Shown here one piece after another: positions 1-6,735 of a stretch of 6,735 nt of DNA (the stretch's first letter is position 1; every line of letters begins with the position of its first letter). This DNA comes from Acidobacteriota bacterium (GTDB taxonomy: Bacteria > Acidobacteriota > Vicinamibacteria > Vicinamibacterales > UBA823). The stretch is from positions 1 through 6,735 of the forward strand of contig DODG01000190.1 of assembly GCA_003509065.1 (NCBI GenBank), in the 5' to 3' direction. The translations under genes and the position numbers were made by a program. The notes beneath the pieces are model-generated. The model worked only from the letters and a program-made list of their open reading frames with translations, searched no databases and was not told the DNA's origin.

Positions 1-2232
1 CGTGATGCCTCAACTGAAGAGCCTAGTCAAGACGATCTGTATCAAGTTGGTACGGCCACGCAGATTCACAAGATGTTTAAGTTGCCTGATGGCACCTTGC
101 GTCTAATTGTCCAGGGTCTCTCACGATTACGTCTGGTTAGTCTGACGACCGCGCATCCATACCTTAAGGCGAATGTAGAGTCTGCAGAGGAGTTGGTAAC
201 CGAGCGCGATCATCTAGAAATTGATGCGTTGCAACGCAACATTAAGACCAACTTTCAACAGGTCGTGTCCTTATCTCCTCTTTTGTCCGATGATTTACAA
301 ATACTCTCCACTAATGTTGATGAGCCTGGAAAGCTGGCCGATTTTATAGCCTCGAGCTTGACGACGCTTACCACTGCGGTCAAGCAAGAAGTGTTAGAGA
401 CCCTTGATGTACATGCACGTATCGATGTGTTGAATAGGATCTTAATTAAAGAACTCGAAGTTCTTGAATTAGGGTCAAAAATCCAATCACAGGTGCAATC
501 TGAAGTTGGGAAGAACCAACGCGAGTATTTTCTTCGTGAACAAATGAAAGCCATCCAAAAAGAATTAGGAGAAGGTGACGATCAGGCAAAGGAAATAGAA
601 GAACTTCGTGCCAAGATTGACGCCATTGGAATGCCAGACTCTGTTCACAAGGAAGCGGTCCGTGAACTTGATCGCTTATCGAAAATGCCAGTTGCTGCAG
701 CCGAATATACAGTCTCACGTACCTATTTGGATTGGCTTGTTGCACTTCCTTGGGATAAACGTACAGACGAGATCATTGATCTTAAGCGTACGAAATCTGT
801 GCTCGACAATGACCATTCGGACCTTGAAAAAGCGAAAGACCGAATTGTTGAATATCTTGCAGTTCGTAAACTCAATAAAGACGTTAAGAGTCCAATTTTG
901 TGTTTTGTTGGACCGCCTGGTGTAGGAAAGACCTCGCTGGCGAAATCTATCGCCGCATCTCTCGATCGAAAATTTGTCCGAGTATCCCTTGGGGGTATGC
1001 GTGATGAGGCAGAAATTCGGGGCCATCGGAGAACTTACATTGGTGCACTGCCTGGTCAGATTATGCAGGGACTAAGAAGAGTAGAATCCAAGAATCCTGT
1101 GTTTATCCTCGACGAGATCGACAAACTGGGAAGCGATTTCAGAGGCGATCCCGCTTCGGCGCTGCTTGAAGTGTTAGACCCAGAACAGAACAATACTTTT
1201 CGTGATCATTATTTGGACGTGCCGTTTGATCTGTCCGAAGTGCTATTTCTTACGACGGCTAACGTGCTGGATCCAGTGGCACCAGCGTTACGTGATCGGA
1301 TGGAAGTACTTGAATTGCCTGGCTACACTGAAGAAGAAAAGCTCACGATCGCACAAGAACATCTTGTCGATAAACAGGTCATCAATCATGGTTTGACGTC
1401 TGAGAAAATCTTGTTCGAGGAAGCTGCTTTACGCGCAGTAATCCGTGGGTATACCCGTGAAGCTGGTGTACGGAACCTTGAGCGTGAAATAGGAGCATTA
1501 TGTCGTAAGGTCGCACGACGGTGGGCAGAAGGTAACGAGGTGCCCGTTTCAATCACACCGAAGGTCGTAGTCGAAATGCTGGGCGCACCACGATTTCATG
1601 ATGAGGAAGTCTCAAATCGCACTAAAGATCCCGGTGTGGCTGTTGGCTTGGCATGGACACCAGCTGGTGGCGAGGTGCTGTTTGTAGAGGCAGCGCTGAT
1701 GTCTGGTAAGGGAGAATTGACGTTGACCGGTCAGTTGGGAGACGTGATGCGAGAATCTGCAAAAACAGCCTTGTCATGGTTTCGCGCTAATGCCGATTCT
1801 TACGGTGTTGATCCGAATTTTTATGAGAACAGTTCACTTCACGTGCATGTACCCTCTGGTGCTGTTCCGAAAGACGGTCCTTCTGCTGGTGTGACCATGG
1901 CGACGGCTGTTGCCTCAAGGTTGACAAAGCGGTCAGTACGGGCCGACTTGGCCATGACAGGGGAGATCACCCTATCCGGAAACGTTCTTCCTGTTGGTGG
2001 TATTAAAGAAAAAGTGCTGGCGGCTAGGCGACTTGGTATTACACGCGTGATCGTGCCCCAGTTGAATGAGAAGAATATTAAGGAAGACTTGACAGAAGAA
2101 CTACGTAACGAAATGACGATTCACTATGTCTCTACCATTGAGGAAATTTTAGAGATGGCTCTTATGCCAGAAGTTTCGACTGTGCCTGCCACTTCCACAA
2201 AAGAGACCGAACAACTGAAGAAATTGTCGTAG
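1..2232 (+). CDS. lon: ATP-dependent Lon protease (LonA type), 5' end outside the window
   Basis: Cytosolic AAA+ serine protease that unfolds and degrades damaged and regulatory proteins. The frame is open from base 1. The first 24 codons (RDASTEEPS...) already read as Lon N-terminal domain, so the ATG at 73 is internal; about 55 residues are missing by alignment from memory with E. coli Lon. In order: end of the N-terminal substrate-binding domain with the LPDGT element (from 76), a charged helical linker with REYFLREQMKAIQKELGE (about 520-572), the AAA+ module with Walker A GPPGVGKT (910-933) and Walker B VFILDEID (1099-1122), and the protease domain. The protease domain carries PKDGPSAG with catalytic Ser (1882-1884) and KEK with catalytic Lys (2011-2013), spaced 43 residues apart as in E. 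coli S679/K722. The gene ends with a short charged tail. No frameshift or missing key residue was seen. The promoter and any heat-shock control lie outside the window. Confidence 0.98.
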   Translation, partial: RDASTEEPSQDDLYQVGTATQIHKMFKLPDGTLRLIVQGLSRLRLVSLTTAHPYLKANVESAEELVTERDHLEIDALQRNIKTNFQQVVSLSPLLSDDLQILSTNVDEPGKLADFIASSLTTLTTAVKQEVLETLDVHARIDVLNRILIKELEVLELGSKIQSQVQSEVGKNQREYFLREQMKAIQKELGEGDDQAKEIEELRAKIDAIGMPDSVHKEAVRELDRLSKMPVAAAEYTVSRTYLDWLVALPWDKRTDEIIDLKRTKSVLDNDHSDLEKAKDRIVEYLAVRKLNKDVKSPILCFVGPPGVGKTSLAKSIAASLDRKFVRVSLGGMRDEAEIRGHRRTYIGALPGQIMQGLRRVESKNPVFILDEIDKLGSDFRGDPASALLEVLDPEQNNTFRDHYLDVPFDLSEVLFLTTANVLDPVAPALRDRMEVLELPGYTEEEKLTIAQEHLVDKQVINHGLTSEKILFEEAALRAVIRGYTREAGVRNLEREIGALCRKVARRWAEGNEVPVSITPKVVVEMLGAPRFHDEEVSNRTKDPGVAVGLAWTPAGGEVLFVEAALMSGKGELTLTGQLGDVMRESAKTALSWFRANADSYGVDPNFYENSSLHVHVPSGAVPKDGPSAGVTMATAVASRLTKRSVRADLAMTGEITLSGNVLPVGGIKEKVLAARRLGITRVIVPQLNEKNIKEDLTEELRNEMTIHYVSTIEEILEMALMPEVSTVPATSTKETEQLKKLS

Positions 2233-2240
2233 CTGTTACA

Positions 2241-2279
2241 AACGCTGATTAAGGCGGTGAGGTAGGTTGCTTCAGCGTT
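2241..2279. repeat. Inverted repeat at the lon/rluD convergent junction, possible weak bidirectional hairpin
   Basis: Arms AACGCTGA (2241-2248) and TCAGCGTT (2272-2279) are perfect 8-base complements separated by 23 bases. One bulged A would allow a few more pairs (ACA with TGT) outside the arms. The left arm fills the second half of the 16-base gap between the two stop codons, and the right arm lies inside the 3' end of the rluD-family gene. Neither strand has a T-run after the stem and the loop is long, so this is not a canonical intrinsic terminator. Its position where two transcripts meet is the only reason to suspect a role; it could be chance. Confidence 0.3.
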
Positions 2280-3208
2280 GTGAGTACAAAATTCACATCC
2301 TCGGGTAGTGGGGTGCGAAATTCCATGCGTGTCCCATCACGAGGATGAGTGAAAGCTAGGCTTTCTGCGTGAAGAAACGGGCGATCAAGTTGTCCAATAA
2401 CGCGCAGATGGTGAGGCAGATGGCGACGTTTACCTCCGTAGAGTGAGTCAGCAACGACAGGATGTCCAATGGCATTCATATGAACTCGAATCTGATGGGT
2501 ACGCCCCGTCGTGATAGCTACACGGACTAGCGTGACACCTTTGAATGGTTCCGCCGAGATGATTTTGGTGATCGCAGTTCGTACACGGCGTCCCCGAATC
2601 GACATCCGTTTGCGCTGCACGCTGTCTCGGCCGATTGGCAACTCGATCCGTTTACCCGCCTGCACTTGACCCCACACAAGCGCTAGATACTCTTTCTTAA
2701 TCTCACGGTCACGAAATTGACGACTCAATTCTCGATGCGCCTGGTCGTGCTTGGCGACAACCATAACGCCGGACGTACCCCGGTCTAAACGGTGTACGAT
2801 GCCAGGTCGTTCTTCGCCTCCTACACCACTTAAATCCGTAACATGATGCAGCAAGGCATTAACCAAGGTTCCGTCTGTGTGCCCAGCTGATGGATGAACA
2901 ACCATGCCGGCTGGTTTATCAACGACGACGATGTCAGGATCTTCGTGGATAATCGTAATCGGTAGGGCTTCTGCTTTCGGGATTGCTTTAACTGTGGGAG
3001 GCACCGTGAGCAGCACGGTTGCCCCTTGTTGCACTGCAGAACTCGATTTCACCACCTTACCATTTATCTGGGCTCGTCCCTGTTTGATCAGTCGCTGGAT
3101 TTGAGCACGAGAAAATGTTGGTAGCAATGCAGCGAGCACAAGGTCAACTCTGTCATTGGCGTAATCATCAGGTACTGGCAACTCAAGAACGTATTGGCTA
3201 GTCGACAT
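2249..3208 (-). CDS. rluD: RluD-family (RluA superfamily) 23S rRNA pseudouridine synthase
   Basis: Converts specific uridines of 23S rRNA to pseudouridine. Residues are numbered here from the upstream GTG at 3232. An N-terminal S4 RNA-binding domain (about 28-75, RVDLVLAALLPTFSRAQIQRLI) is followed by the catalytic domain. That domain has VVDKPAGMVVHPS (103-115), HRLDRGTSG (147-155) with the catalytic Asp150 (2783-2785), KKEYLALVWG, and GRTHQIRVH (243-251). The S4 domain plus this motif set fit RluD better than RluA or RluC, but the exact target uridine cannot be read from sequence. The start is uncertain. I chose the ATG at 3208 because it leaves an N-terminus of family-like length; GGGTGA lies just before it but very close. 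The GTG at 3232 is also open and has an AGGTGA 16 bases upstream, which is too far. It is the last gene of the ileS-lspA-lgt block, and the 38 to 62 bases before it show no clear promoter or terminator. Confidence 0.93.
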   Translation of the reverse strand: MSTSQYVLELPVPDDYANDRVDLVLAALLPTFSRAQIQRLIKQGRAQINGKVVKSSSAVQQGATVLLTVPPTVKAIPKAEALPITIIHEDPDIVVVDKPAGMVVHPSAGHTDGTLVNALLHHVTDLSGVGGEERPGIVHRLDRGTSGVMVVAKHDQAHRELSRQFRDREIKKEYLALVWGQVQAGKRIELPIGRDSVQRKRMSIRGRRVRTAITKIISAEPFKGVTLVRVAITTGRTHQIRVHMNAIGHPVVADSLYGGKRRHLPHHLRVIGQLDRPFLHAESLAFTHPRDGTRMEFRTPLPEDVNFVLTTLKQPTSPP

Positions 3209-3270
3209 TTCACCCAATAAATCGTTTCTCACAGGATAGATGGAATCTTCACCTGCCGAAACGTAAAGTT

Positions 3271-4086
3271 TTACGCTGTTTGGGTACGACGTCCTCTTGT
3301 GGAAGGGATGTCTGGACTATTTGTTCTGAATAGATAGAACAGCATCAGGCTACCAAGTGGAACGAGCAACGTCGCAATAAATTGCGACGTGGACAGAAGA
3401 TCGAACACCATACCTCTTGGATCTCCACGGTAAAACTCAATCACAAATCTTGAGAGACCATACAAAACGATGTACAACCAGAATGTGCGCCCGGCAAATC
3501 TCGGTCCTCTTCGTTCAGTGCCGATTAGGATGAGTAAGATAGTAAGCTCCGCAAACGATTCATAGAGTTGTGTCGGGTGCAGAAGGGTGTTCAGGGGAGT
3601 CCCAACATTGGCTGCCGCCAACGTATTTGTAAAGGTGATGCCCCAAGGCAGATCGGTGGGACTACCGTAACAGCAACCGGCCATTAAACACCCCAGGCGT
3701 CCCACTGCATGGCCAAGTGCAATTCCAGGCGCGAATGCGTCACACACATTCCAAGTGTTCATTCGGTGTTTTTTGAGGAACCAGAAAGCAACGATCACCG
3801 ATACAAGTAACCCCCCGTAAAACACTCCACCTGATCTAATCAATGATAAGAATTGAGCTGAACTACTTGTGTAGTAGTCAAAATCTACAATCAACAGCAT
3901 CGCCTTCGCGCCTAGGAGGGCACTAATAATAATGTAGATGCCAAGGTCCATCATTTTATTGGCATCTAAGCCTCGACTTTGAGATCGAACTAGTGCGAGT
4001 TTTAGGCCGACAAGATAAGCGGCGGCCAGAAGGACACCATAGGAATAAATTGTGATCGGGCCCAACTCGAGCAATCTTGGAAACAT
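3271..4086 (-). CDS. lgt: Prolipoprotein diacylglyceryl transferase (Lgt), cysteine-rich signature variant
   Basis: Inner-membrane enzyme that moves diacylglyceryl from phosphatidylglycerol to the lipobox cysteine of prolipoproteins, the first step of lipoprotein maturation. The 271-residue length is normal. The protein is mostly hydrophobic, with about seven apparent membrane segments. Family landmarks: IYSYGVL (Tyr16-Gly18 region, matching E. coli Y26), GRLG with Arg130 (matching R143), HPTQLYES (170-177), and LSRFVIEFYRGD with Arg213 and Glu217 (matching R239 and E243). Variant positions: Tyr90 in GGVFYGG where E. coli has His103, and GCLMAGCCYG (132-141) where E. coli has GNFINGE, so Asn146 and Glu151 become cysteines. 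Matches to E. coli numbering are from memory. The ATG follows the lspA stop after one base and has GGAG in the end of lspA, implying coupled translation. Adjacent lspA, which performs the next step, supports the assignment. Confidence 0.95.
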   Translation of the reverse strand: MFPRLLELGPITIYSYGVLLAAAYLVGLKLALVRSQSRGLDANKMMDLGIYIIISALLGAKAMLLIVDFDYYTSSSAQFLSLIRSGGVFYGGLLVSVIVAFWFLKKHRMNTWNVCDAFAPGIALGHAVGRLGCLMAGCCYGSPTDLPWGITFTNTLAAANVGTPLNTLLHPTQLYESFAELTILLILIGTERRGPRFAGRTFWLYIVLYGLSRFVIEFYRGDPRGMVFDLLSTSQFIATLLVPLGSLMLFYLFRTNSPDIPSTRGRRTQTA

Positions 4087-4087
4087 G

Positions 4088-4627
4088 TCACTCCGATTCT
4101 ACTGTGTCTAATAGCAGTAATACCGCACCAATTGTAATTGTAGCGTCTGCAATGTTAAACACCCAGAAATGATATGTTCCCCAAAAGACATCAATAAAGT
4201 CTGTTACATATCCAGTGCTGGCTCGGTCAATGAGATTACCGATTGCCCCTCCAACGATGAGCGCAAATCCTATCCGTGCAAAATTACCTTGCGGCTTTGT
4301 GTTGTAGGCGTACAAGGTCAGCACCACAAGTGCTAGGAGCGCGACACCGATCATTATTGATGTTTTGAACGGAAAATCGACTGCATTCAGAATACCGAAC
4401 GCCGCACCGGTATTACGAACGTGAGTGATGTTCAAGAATCCTGGAATCAAATTGACACTGTTATGGAGAGGTATCAGTTGATGCACGAAGAGTTTTGTTG
4501 CGTAATCAAGCAGTATCGTGCTCGCGACTATAACGACCGACATAAGTTTGAAATGTTGAAACAATTGGCTGAATACTGACCAGCGAGTAGGCTTGAGAAT
4601 GTTGCTTACCATTGGTTTAGGGGGCAC
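4088..4627 (-). CDS. lspA: Lipoprotein signal peptidase II (LspA)
   Basis: Inner-membrane aspartyl protease that cuts the signal peptide from diacylglyceryl-modified prolipoproteins, acting after Lgt. The frame shows four hydrophobic segments (about 29-41, 90-108, 117-131 and 154-174). Family motifs are LDYATK (40-45), RNTGAAFG (71-78), GGAIGNLIDR (126-135), the first catalytic Asp143 in VTDFIDV, and the second catalytic Asp161 in FNIADATITIGA. The 18-residue spacing is close to the 19 of the Pseudomonas enzyme (D124/D143, from memory). The start is uncertain. The GTG at 4627 lies one base after the ileS stop, mirroring the lspA/lgt junction, but has no visible Shine-Dalgarno and gives 179 residues, longer than the usual 150-170. 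ATGs at 4612 and 4543 are alternatives; the latter gives 151 residues, starting right at the first membrane helix. Confidence 0.96.
   Translation of the reverse strand: MPPKPMVSNILKPTRWSVFSQLFQHFKLMSVVIVASTILLDYATKLFVHQLIPLHNSVNLIPGFLNITHVRNTGAAFGILNAVDFPFKTSIMIGVALLALVVLTLYAYNTKPQGNFARIGFALIVGGAIGNLIDRASTGYVTDFIDVFWGTYHFWVFNIADATITIGAVLLLLDTVESE
4091..4094 (-). promoter_or_regulatory. Ribosome binding site of lgt inside the end of lspA
   Basis: On the minus strand GGAG is followed by TGAC and then the lgt ATG (4086-4084); the TGA within TGAC is the lspA stop. The Shine-Dalgarno core therefore lies in the last coding codons of lspA, with a 4-base spacer. This fixes the lgt start and suggests that ribosomes finishing lspA help start lgt. 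Confidence 0.6.
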
Positions 4628-4628
4628 G

Positions 4629-6735
4629 TTACTGGTTTTTTAACATTTCCACACATCGAGTACATAAGCCTTCTACTTCGGGTGTGACTGCGACGTTTGA
4701 CACGTAGCGCCAACAACGTTCACAGCGTGTTCCTTCAGCTCGTTCGACCTGCAATTGGAACGCTTCACCAAAAACTTGGCCAGCTGGAACGTCATCATTG
4801 TTTTTAGTGACTTCAAGATTAGCGTCAGATTCAAGTCGAACTTGTGCAATGAATAATGTATCGAGCACTTCACGATATTGTTCTAGCAGTGCCAATGTCT
4901 CTCCACCTGCGGTCACATGGACCAAAGCTTCCAATGACGTACCAACAACTTTTTGTTTTCGAAGCTTTTCGATTTCGACGTTGGCAACTTCTCGCATCTT
5001 GATTAGACGATGCCAACGGTCGATGAGTTGCTGATCATTCCATTGTCCAACGTTTTCTTGAAAATCGGCCAGATGCACGGAACTACTTCGCTGGCCTGGC
5101 AGGACACGCCAGTAATCATCAGCAGTGACTGGAAGAATTGGTGCAATGAGGCGAGCGATTCCGTCGGCGATGTGATAGATGGCAGTCTGCGTCGAGCGGC
5201 GCGCCGGATGGTTATTACTGTATGTATACAGTAAATCCTTAGAGATATCGATATAAAAGGCACTGACATCAACTGTGAGAAAGGTATTAAGTGTGTGAAA
5301 AATTGTCTGATAATCGTATCGAGAATAGGCTTCAGTAATCTTGCCGGCCGTATCAGCGTACCTAGCTAACGCGTACCGATCAATTTCCTGCAATTGCTTT
5401 GTCGCAACGAGGTCCGTCTCGGGGTCGAAGTCTGAGAGATTACCTGCCAGGATACGTAGCGTGTTGCGGATCTTACGGTAGGCTTCGACGATTCTCGCAA
5501 GGATTTCTTCACCAATGCGCATGTCTTCACGGTAGTCAACAGCTGCAACCCACAGCCGAAGAATTTCAGCTCCGCTCTGTTCGATCACCACTTGTGGTGC
5601 AATGTTGTTTCCGAGGGACTTGGACATCTTTCTTCCATCCTCAGCAACAACAAATCCATGCGTAATAACTTGCTCGTACGGAGCGGCGTCTCTGGTTCCA
5701 AGTCCGACGAGCAGTGAGCTATGAAACCATCCACGGTACTGATCACTACCTTCTAGGTATGCAGTAGCCGGCCATCCAAGGTCGCGTTGTTCAAGTACGG
5801 CTTCGTGACTTGATCCTGAGTCAAACCAGACGTCGAGAATGTCACGTTCACGTTTAAATTCTTGCCCTCCACAACCCGTGCATTTCAGATTCGCTGGTAA
5901 GAATTCCTTAAGATCTCGTTCGTACCAGGCGTCTGCACCGTACCGCTCAAAGACATTTGCTGCGGCTTCAATGAGTTCGGTTGTCAGAGTAGCTTCATTG
6001 CAAGCAGTGCAATATAACGCTGGGATGGGTACGCCCCATGACCGCTGGCGTGAAATGCACCAATCAGGTCTGGCGGCCAGCATGTTGTGAATTCGTTCTT
6101 GGCCCCAGTTTGGAAACCATTGCACTTTAGAGACAGCATCAAGTGCACGGGCACGCAGTTCCCGTGTTTCCATCGCAATGAACCATTGCGGGGTCGCCAA
6201 AAAAATTACGGGCGTACGACATCGCCAACAATGCGGATACGAGTGCTCAAATGTATCCCGATGCCAAAGGCGGCCATTTGCTGCTAAAGCTTCTTCAATT
6301 TTTCCATTTGCCTCGAAGACTTGTAGACCGGCAAACAACTCGACCTCGTCAGTGAAATGTCCAGTGGGATCAACCGGGGCATAGGGTGGGAGTTTGTATC
6401 GTACACCAGTGCTGAAGTCGTCTGCACCGTGCCCTGGAGCAGTATGTACAACCCCAGTACCCTGCTCACGGGTCACGTAGTCGGCAAGGACCCCGACTGA
6501 TTCGCGGTCGTAGAGAGGGTGCTGAAATTGAAGACCTTCAAGATGACGACCTTTGATGGTCACAAGACGTTTCGTTAGCGATCGACCAATCTCATTGCTG
6601 ATTCTCTCGGCAAGGCTCTCGGCTACAAGGACCGCGGTACCGTCCATGTCGTAAATCCCGTAGTCGAAATTTGGGTGAAACGCTAGCGCAAGATTTGAGG
6701 GAATGGTCCAGGGCGTTGTCGTCCAAATAAGTGCC
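4629..6735 (-). CDS. ileS: Isoleucyl-tRNA synthetase (IleRS), 5' end outside the window
   Basis: Class I aminoacyl-tRNA synthetase that charges tRNA-Ile and edits misactivated valine. The frame stays open to the window edge: 29 codons upstream of the ATG at 6647 read ALIWTTTPWTIPSNLALAF, a hallmark of the editing (CP1) domain, so that ATG is internal. About 230 N-terminal residues with the HIGH motif are missing. Visible in order: the rest of the editing domain with GTGVVHTAPGHGADDF (6414-6461); YPHCWRCRTP; PDWCISRQRSWGVPIP; a CxxC...CxxC pair (YCTACN and KCTGCG) like the zinc site of Thermus IleRS; DILDVWFDSGSSH; GRKMSKSLGN with KMSKS at 5616-5630; the anticodon-binding helical domain; and a C-terminal zinc finger CERCW...LCTRC (about 4653-4724) with the same cysteine spacing as E. 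coli. The C-terminal finger and KMSKS context fit the common bacterial IleS1 type. It is the most upstream visible gene of the minus-strand block; any T-box or promoter is outside the window. Confidence 0.98.
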   Translation of the reverse strand, partial: ALIWTTTPWTIPSNLALAFHPNFDYGIYDMDGTAVLVAESLAERISNEIGRSLTKRLVTIKGRHLEGLQFQHPLYDRESVGVLADYVTREQGTGVVHTAPGHGADDFSTGVRYKLPPYAPVDPTGHFTDEVELFAGLQVFEANGKIEEALAANGRLWHRDTFEHSYPHCWRCRTPVIFLATPQWFIAMETRELRARALDAVSKVQWFPNWGQERIHNMLAARPDWCISRQRSWGVPIPALYCTACNEATLTTELIEAAANVFERYGADAWYERDLKEFLPANLKCTGCGGQEFKRERDILDVWFDSGSSHEAVLEQRDLGWPATAYLEGSDQYRGWFHSSLLVGLGTRDAAPYEQVITHGFVVAEDGRKMSKSLGNNIAPQVVIEQSGAEILRLWVAAVDYREDMRIGEEILARIVEAYRKIRNTLRILAGNLSDFDPETDLVATKQLQEIDRYALARYADTAGKITEAYSRYDYQTIFHTLNTFLTVDVSAFYIDISKDLLYTYSNNHPARRSTQTAIYHIADGIARLIAPILPVTADDYWRVLPGQRSSSVHLADFQENVGQWNDQQLIDRWHRLIKMREVANVEIEKLRKQKVVGTSLEALVHVTAGGETLALLEQYREVLDTLFIAQVRLESDANLEVTKNNDDVPAGQVFGEAFQLQVERAEGTRCERCWRYVSNVAVTPEVEGLCTRCVEMLKNQ

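Noticed and set aside
73..75. ATG at 73 as the start of lon
   Set aside because: The frame is open to base 1, and the preceding 24 codons read as the Lon N-terminal domain (QVGTATQIHKM), so the ATG is internal.
255..1396. Open frames of 60-105 codons overlapping lon on both strands
   Set aside because: They lie wholly inside lon, show no recognisable motifs, and have compositions expected of out-of-frame readings of lon.
2904..3104. 66-codon plus-strand frame antisense to the rluD-family gene
   Set aside because: It is antisense to the S4-to-catalytic-domain coding sequence, has no known motif, and is best explained as a shadow.
2494..6037. Shared 14-mer GATGGGTACGCCCC at 2494-2507 and 6024-6037
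   Set aside because: Each copy encodes a conserved motif of its own gene (GRTHQ in the RluD-family protein, WGVPIP in IleRS) in different frames, and one such 14-mer coincidence is unremarkable in a window this size.
4673..6469. Open frames of 60-89 codons overlapping ileS on both strands
   Set aside because: All fall inside the well-conserved IleRS coding sequence and look like frame shadows, with no independent evidence of coding.
6645..6647. ATG at 6647 as the start of ileS
   Set aside because: The upstream 29 codons to the window edge encode the conserved IleRS stretch LIWTTTPWTIPSNLA, so the gene continues out of the window.

Overview
The window is ordinary bacterial housekeeping DNA, packed almost solid with five genes. 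One gene on the + strand (lon, its 5' end outside the window) converges on a four-gene block on the - strand that reads ileS (5' end outside the window), lspA, lgt, then an rluD-family gene. All five reading frames are intact. I see no mobile element, CRISPR array, tRNA, rRNA or riboswitch, and no non-coding stretch longer than about 60 bases.

Layout: 1-2232 (+) is the ATP-dependent Lon protease, complete from late in its N-terminal substrate-binding domain to its stop. Only 16 bases separate the lon stop from the stop of the convergent pseudouridine synthase gene (2249 to about 3208 or 3232, -). Next come lgt (3271-4086, -), lspA (4088-4627, -) and the C-terminal three quarters of isoleucyl-tRNA synthetase (4629-6735, -). 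The junctions ileS/lspA and lspA/lgt each leave one base between stop and start codon, which points to one polycistronic transcript with coupled translation. The lgt to rluD gap is 38 to 62 bases, depending on which rluD start is real.

How the genes fit together: lspA and lgt encode the two enzymes that act one after the other on lipoprotein precursors in the inner membrane. Lgt attaches diacylglyceryl to the lipobox cysteine, and LspA then cuts off the signal peptide. ileS and the rluD-family gene serve translation (tRNA charging and 23S rRNA modification). ileS-lspA and lspA-rluD adjacency are both familiar in bacteria; here lgt sits between lspA and rluD. Lon is a separate proteostasis gene with no evident functional link to the block.

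Organism: a bacterium whose base composition looks balanced by eye. The Lgt variant, with a cysteine-rich GCLMAGCCYG signature in place of the proteobacterial GNFINGE, resembles versions I associate with Acidobacteriota, deltaproteobacterial lineages and relatives. An Acidobacteriota-like source is a low-confidence guess. I found no convincing undescribed system; the findings below are modest points about the Lgt active site, start sites and gene order.
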